Source of the DNA: Breznakiella homolactica | Lineage (GTDB): Bacteria; Spirochaetota; Spirochaetia; Treponematales; Breznakiellaceae | NCBI RefSeq assembly: GCF_016616095.2 | Contig: NZ_CP067089.2 | Span: forward strand, 4,030,001-4,094,000 | Reading direction: 5' to 3' | Length of the DNA stretch: 64,000 nucleotides | Program-made: the position numbers and the translations under genes | Notes under the pieces: generated by a model | What the model was told of the DNA's origin: nothing | What the model saw: the letters and a program-made list of their open reading frames with translations, nothing else | The model's database searches: none | In this document: positions 62,759 to 64,000 of the stretch, in pieces | How positions within the stretch are numbered: the first letter of the stretch is position 1 | Layout: each line of letters starts with the position of its first letter

Positions 62759-64000
62759 AACCATTTATGGATGAGGATTTTATCCTCGGCACTTCCTGCG
62801 CCAGGGAGTTGTTCCACGGTACGGCGAAGCATGAACCCATCTACGACTTCCACTGCCATCTCATCCCGTCTCAAATTGCGGAGAATAAAAAGTTTTCCAA
62901 CATTACCGAGATTTGGCTCGGCGGCGACCATTACAAATGGCGGATGATGCGGACCATGGGGATCGATGAAACATACATCACCGGCAATGCCGATCCCTAC
63001 GAAAAATTCCTTGCCTGGACCAGGACCGTGGAAAACCTGATCGGCAATCCTCTGTACCACTGGACCCATCTGGAGCTCCAGCGGTATTTTGATATCCATG
63101 AACCCCTGACGATTCAATCCGCCCGGGATATCTGGGACAGGGCCAACAAAAAACTCCAGTCCGGTGAGCTTTCGGTGAAGGGTATTTTCGAGAAATTCAA
63201 CGTGTACGCCGTGGGTACCACCGATGATCCCGCCGATACCCTGGAATACCACCGGGCCATCGCGGCGGGGACCGCTCCCATCGGTACCATCGGTACCAGA
63301 GTTATACCGTCGTTCAGGCCCGACAAAGCGCTGAATATCGATCTTCCTTCCTTTAAAGAGTATACTGGCCAGCTTTCCGCGGCATCGGGAATCACCATCA
63401 ATTCCTTTGATTCGGTAAAACAGGCTATTGAAAACCGGCTCATGTATTTTATCGAACACGGCTGCCGGGCATCGGACCACGCGCTGGAGTATCCGCCCTT
63501 CCAAGCCGTATCGGATACGGAAGTGGATACAATCGTAAAGAAAGCCCTGAAGGGCGAAGCAATTTCTCCAAAAGAAAGCGACGCGTATAAAACCAGTATG
63601 ATGGTTTTCCTGGCCGGTCTGTATACGAAACACGATATTGTCATGCAGCTCCACATGGCGTCAATCAGGAACAACAACGCCAGGATGTTCAAAATCCTCG
63701 GACCCGATACGGGCTACGACGCTTCCCATGACCATCAGATGAGCCGCGGACTCTCGCTGCTTCTCAACGAAATGGACGTCCGGAACAATCTGCCGAAAAC
63801 TATTTTGTATACCCTTAACCCGAAGGATTATTATCCCATGGCCACCCTCATGGGCTGCTTCCAGGGGCAGGGTGTGTCCGGGAAAATCCAGCTGGGTTCC
63901 GCCTGGTGGTTCTGCGACCACCGGGACGGTATGGAAGAGCAGATGCGTATCCTGGGAAATGTGGGAATGCTTTCCGCCTTTGTCGGTATGCTCACGGATT
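62755..64000 (+). CDS. uxaC: Glucuronate/galacturonate isomerase, cut by window end
   Basis: Partial gene, open at the right edge; the first 415 codons are present and the family is about 470 residues long, so roughly 50 are missing. It starts MKPFMDEDFILG and has YDFHCHL (metal His33, His35), TTDDPADTLEYH, SFRPDKAL, HMASIRNNNARMFK and GSAWWFCDH. It isomerises D-galacturonate to D-tagaturonate and D-glucuronate to D-fructuronate, the first intracellular step before UxaB. The start overlaps the uxaA stop by 4 bases, so translation is coupled. No frameshift is seen. Confidence 0.94.
   Translation, partial: MKPFMDEDFILGTSCARELFHGTAKHEPIYDFHCHLIPSQIAENKKFSNITEIWLGGDHYKWRMMRTMGIDETYITGNADPYEKFLAWTRTVENLIGNPLYHWTHLELQRYFDIHEPLTIQSARDIWDRANKKLQSGELSVKGIFEKFNVYAVGTTDDPADTLEYHRAIAAGTAPIGTIGTRVIPSFRPDKALNIDLPSFKEYTGQLSAASGITINSFDSVKQAIENRLMYFIEHGCRASDHALEYPPFQAVSDTEVDTIVKKALKGEAISPKESDAYKTSMMVFLAGLYTKHDIVMQLHMASIRNNNARMFKILGPDTGYDASHDHQMSRGLSLLLNEMDVRNNLPKTILYTLNPKDYYPMATLMGCFQGQGVSGKIQLGSAWWFCDHRDGMEEQMRILGNVGMLSAFVGMLTD

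Noticed and set aside
1..64000. CRISPR array, prophage, insertion sequence or replication origin
   Set aside because: No regularly spaced direct repeats, cas genes, transposase, integrase, phage structural genes or dnaA-type boxes were noticed; the only repeated DNA is the palindromic element.

Overview
The window reads as chromosomal DNA of a Treponema-like spirochaete. The reasons are a cheA, cheW-(cheR-like) and cheX gene order, a CheY with a long N-terminal extension, a B12-dependent ribonucleotide reductase, many Lpl-type sugar-binding proteins and several signal-peptide proteins with beta-barrel character. The GC-rich coding DNA and the dense plant-polysaccharide genes fit a fermentative anaerobic treponeme of a gut or sediment. 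That assignment is inference from gene content; no 16S rRNA gene is present.

Region 1 (28-6941) is amino-sugar and fructosamine metabolism. A minus-strand operon encodes an FrlB-like deglycase, an amidohydrolase, a YjbQ protein and a lipoprotein sugar receptor. A divergent GntR/UTRA regulator faces two identical 10-bp palindromes. nagA-nagB follow. Region 2 (7027-25000) is mixed housekeeping: flavodiiron protein, TPR-GAF-GGDEF diguanylate cyclase, cheY, Dus, adk, ZIP transporter, PAP2, nrdJ, a glycosyltransferase/HAD pair, a RecQ helicase and an unusual secreted protease with a barrel-like tail.

Region 3 (24639-32409) is a seven-gene lysine/diaminopimelate operon (lysC-dapB-dapA-asd-lysA-dapL plus a half-size asparaginase) using the DapL shortcut. 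It is broken up by intercistronic hairpins, one of which belongs to a repeated palindromic element with a second copy near 20.9 kb. Region 4 (32489-41116) has an RNase II-type nuclease behind a long imperfect palindrome, two candidate outer-membrane proteins, the cheA-cheW/R-cheX operon, and a tRNA-Val whose likely promoter starts inside the che terminator hairpin.

Region 5 (41267-64000) is a pectin/hexuronate utilisation island. It holds two divergent Lpl-type ABC importers, each with two permeases and a receptor but no ATPase. It also has a GH105 unsaturated glucuronyl hydrolase, a GH3 enzyme whose C-terminus is displaced by an apparent frameshift, an AraC regulator, a Gfo/Idh oxidoreductase, a cytoplasmic FG-GAP-type propeller protein, a 1068-residue soluble sensor-regulator, and uxaB-uxaA-uxaC (the last cut by the window end). 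Together these would import oligogalacturonides or related glycosides, trim them in the cytoplasm and feed hexuronates into the isomerase/altronate pathway.
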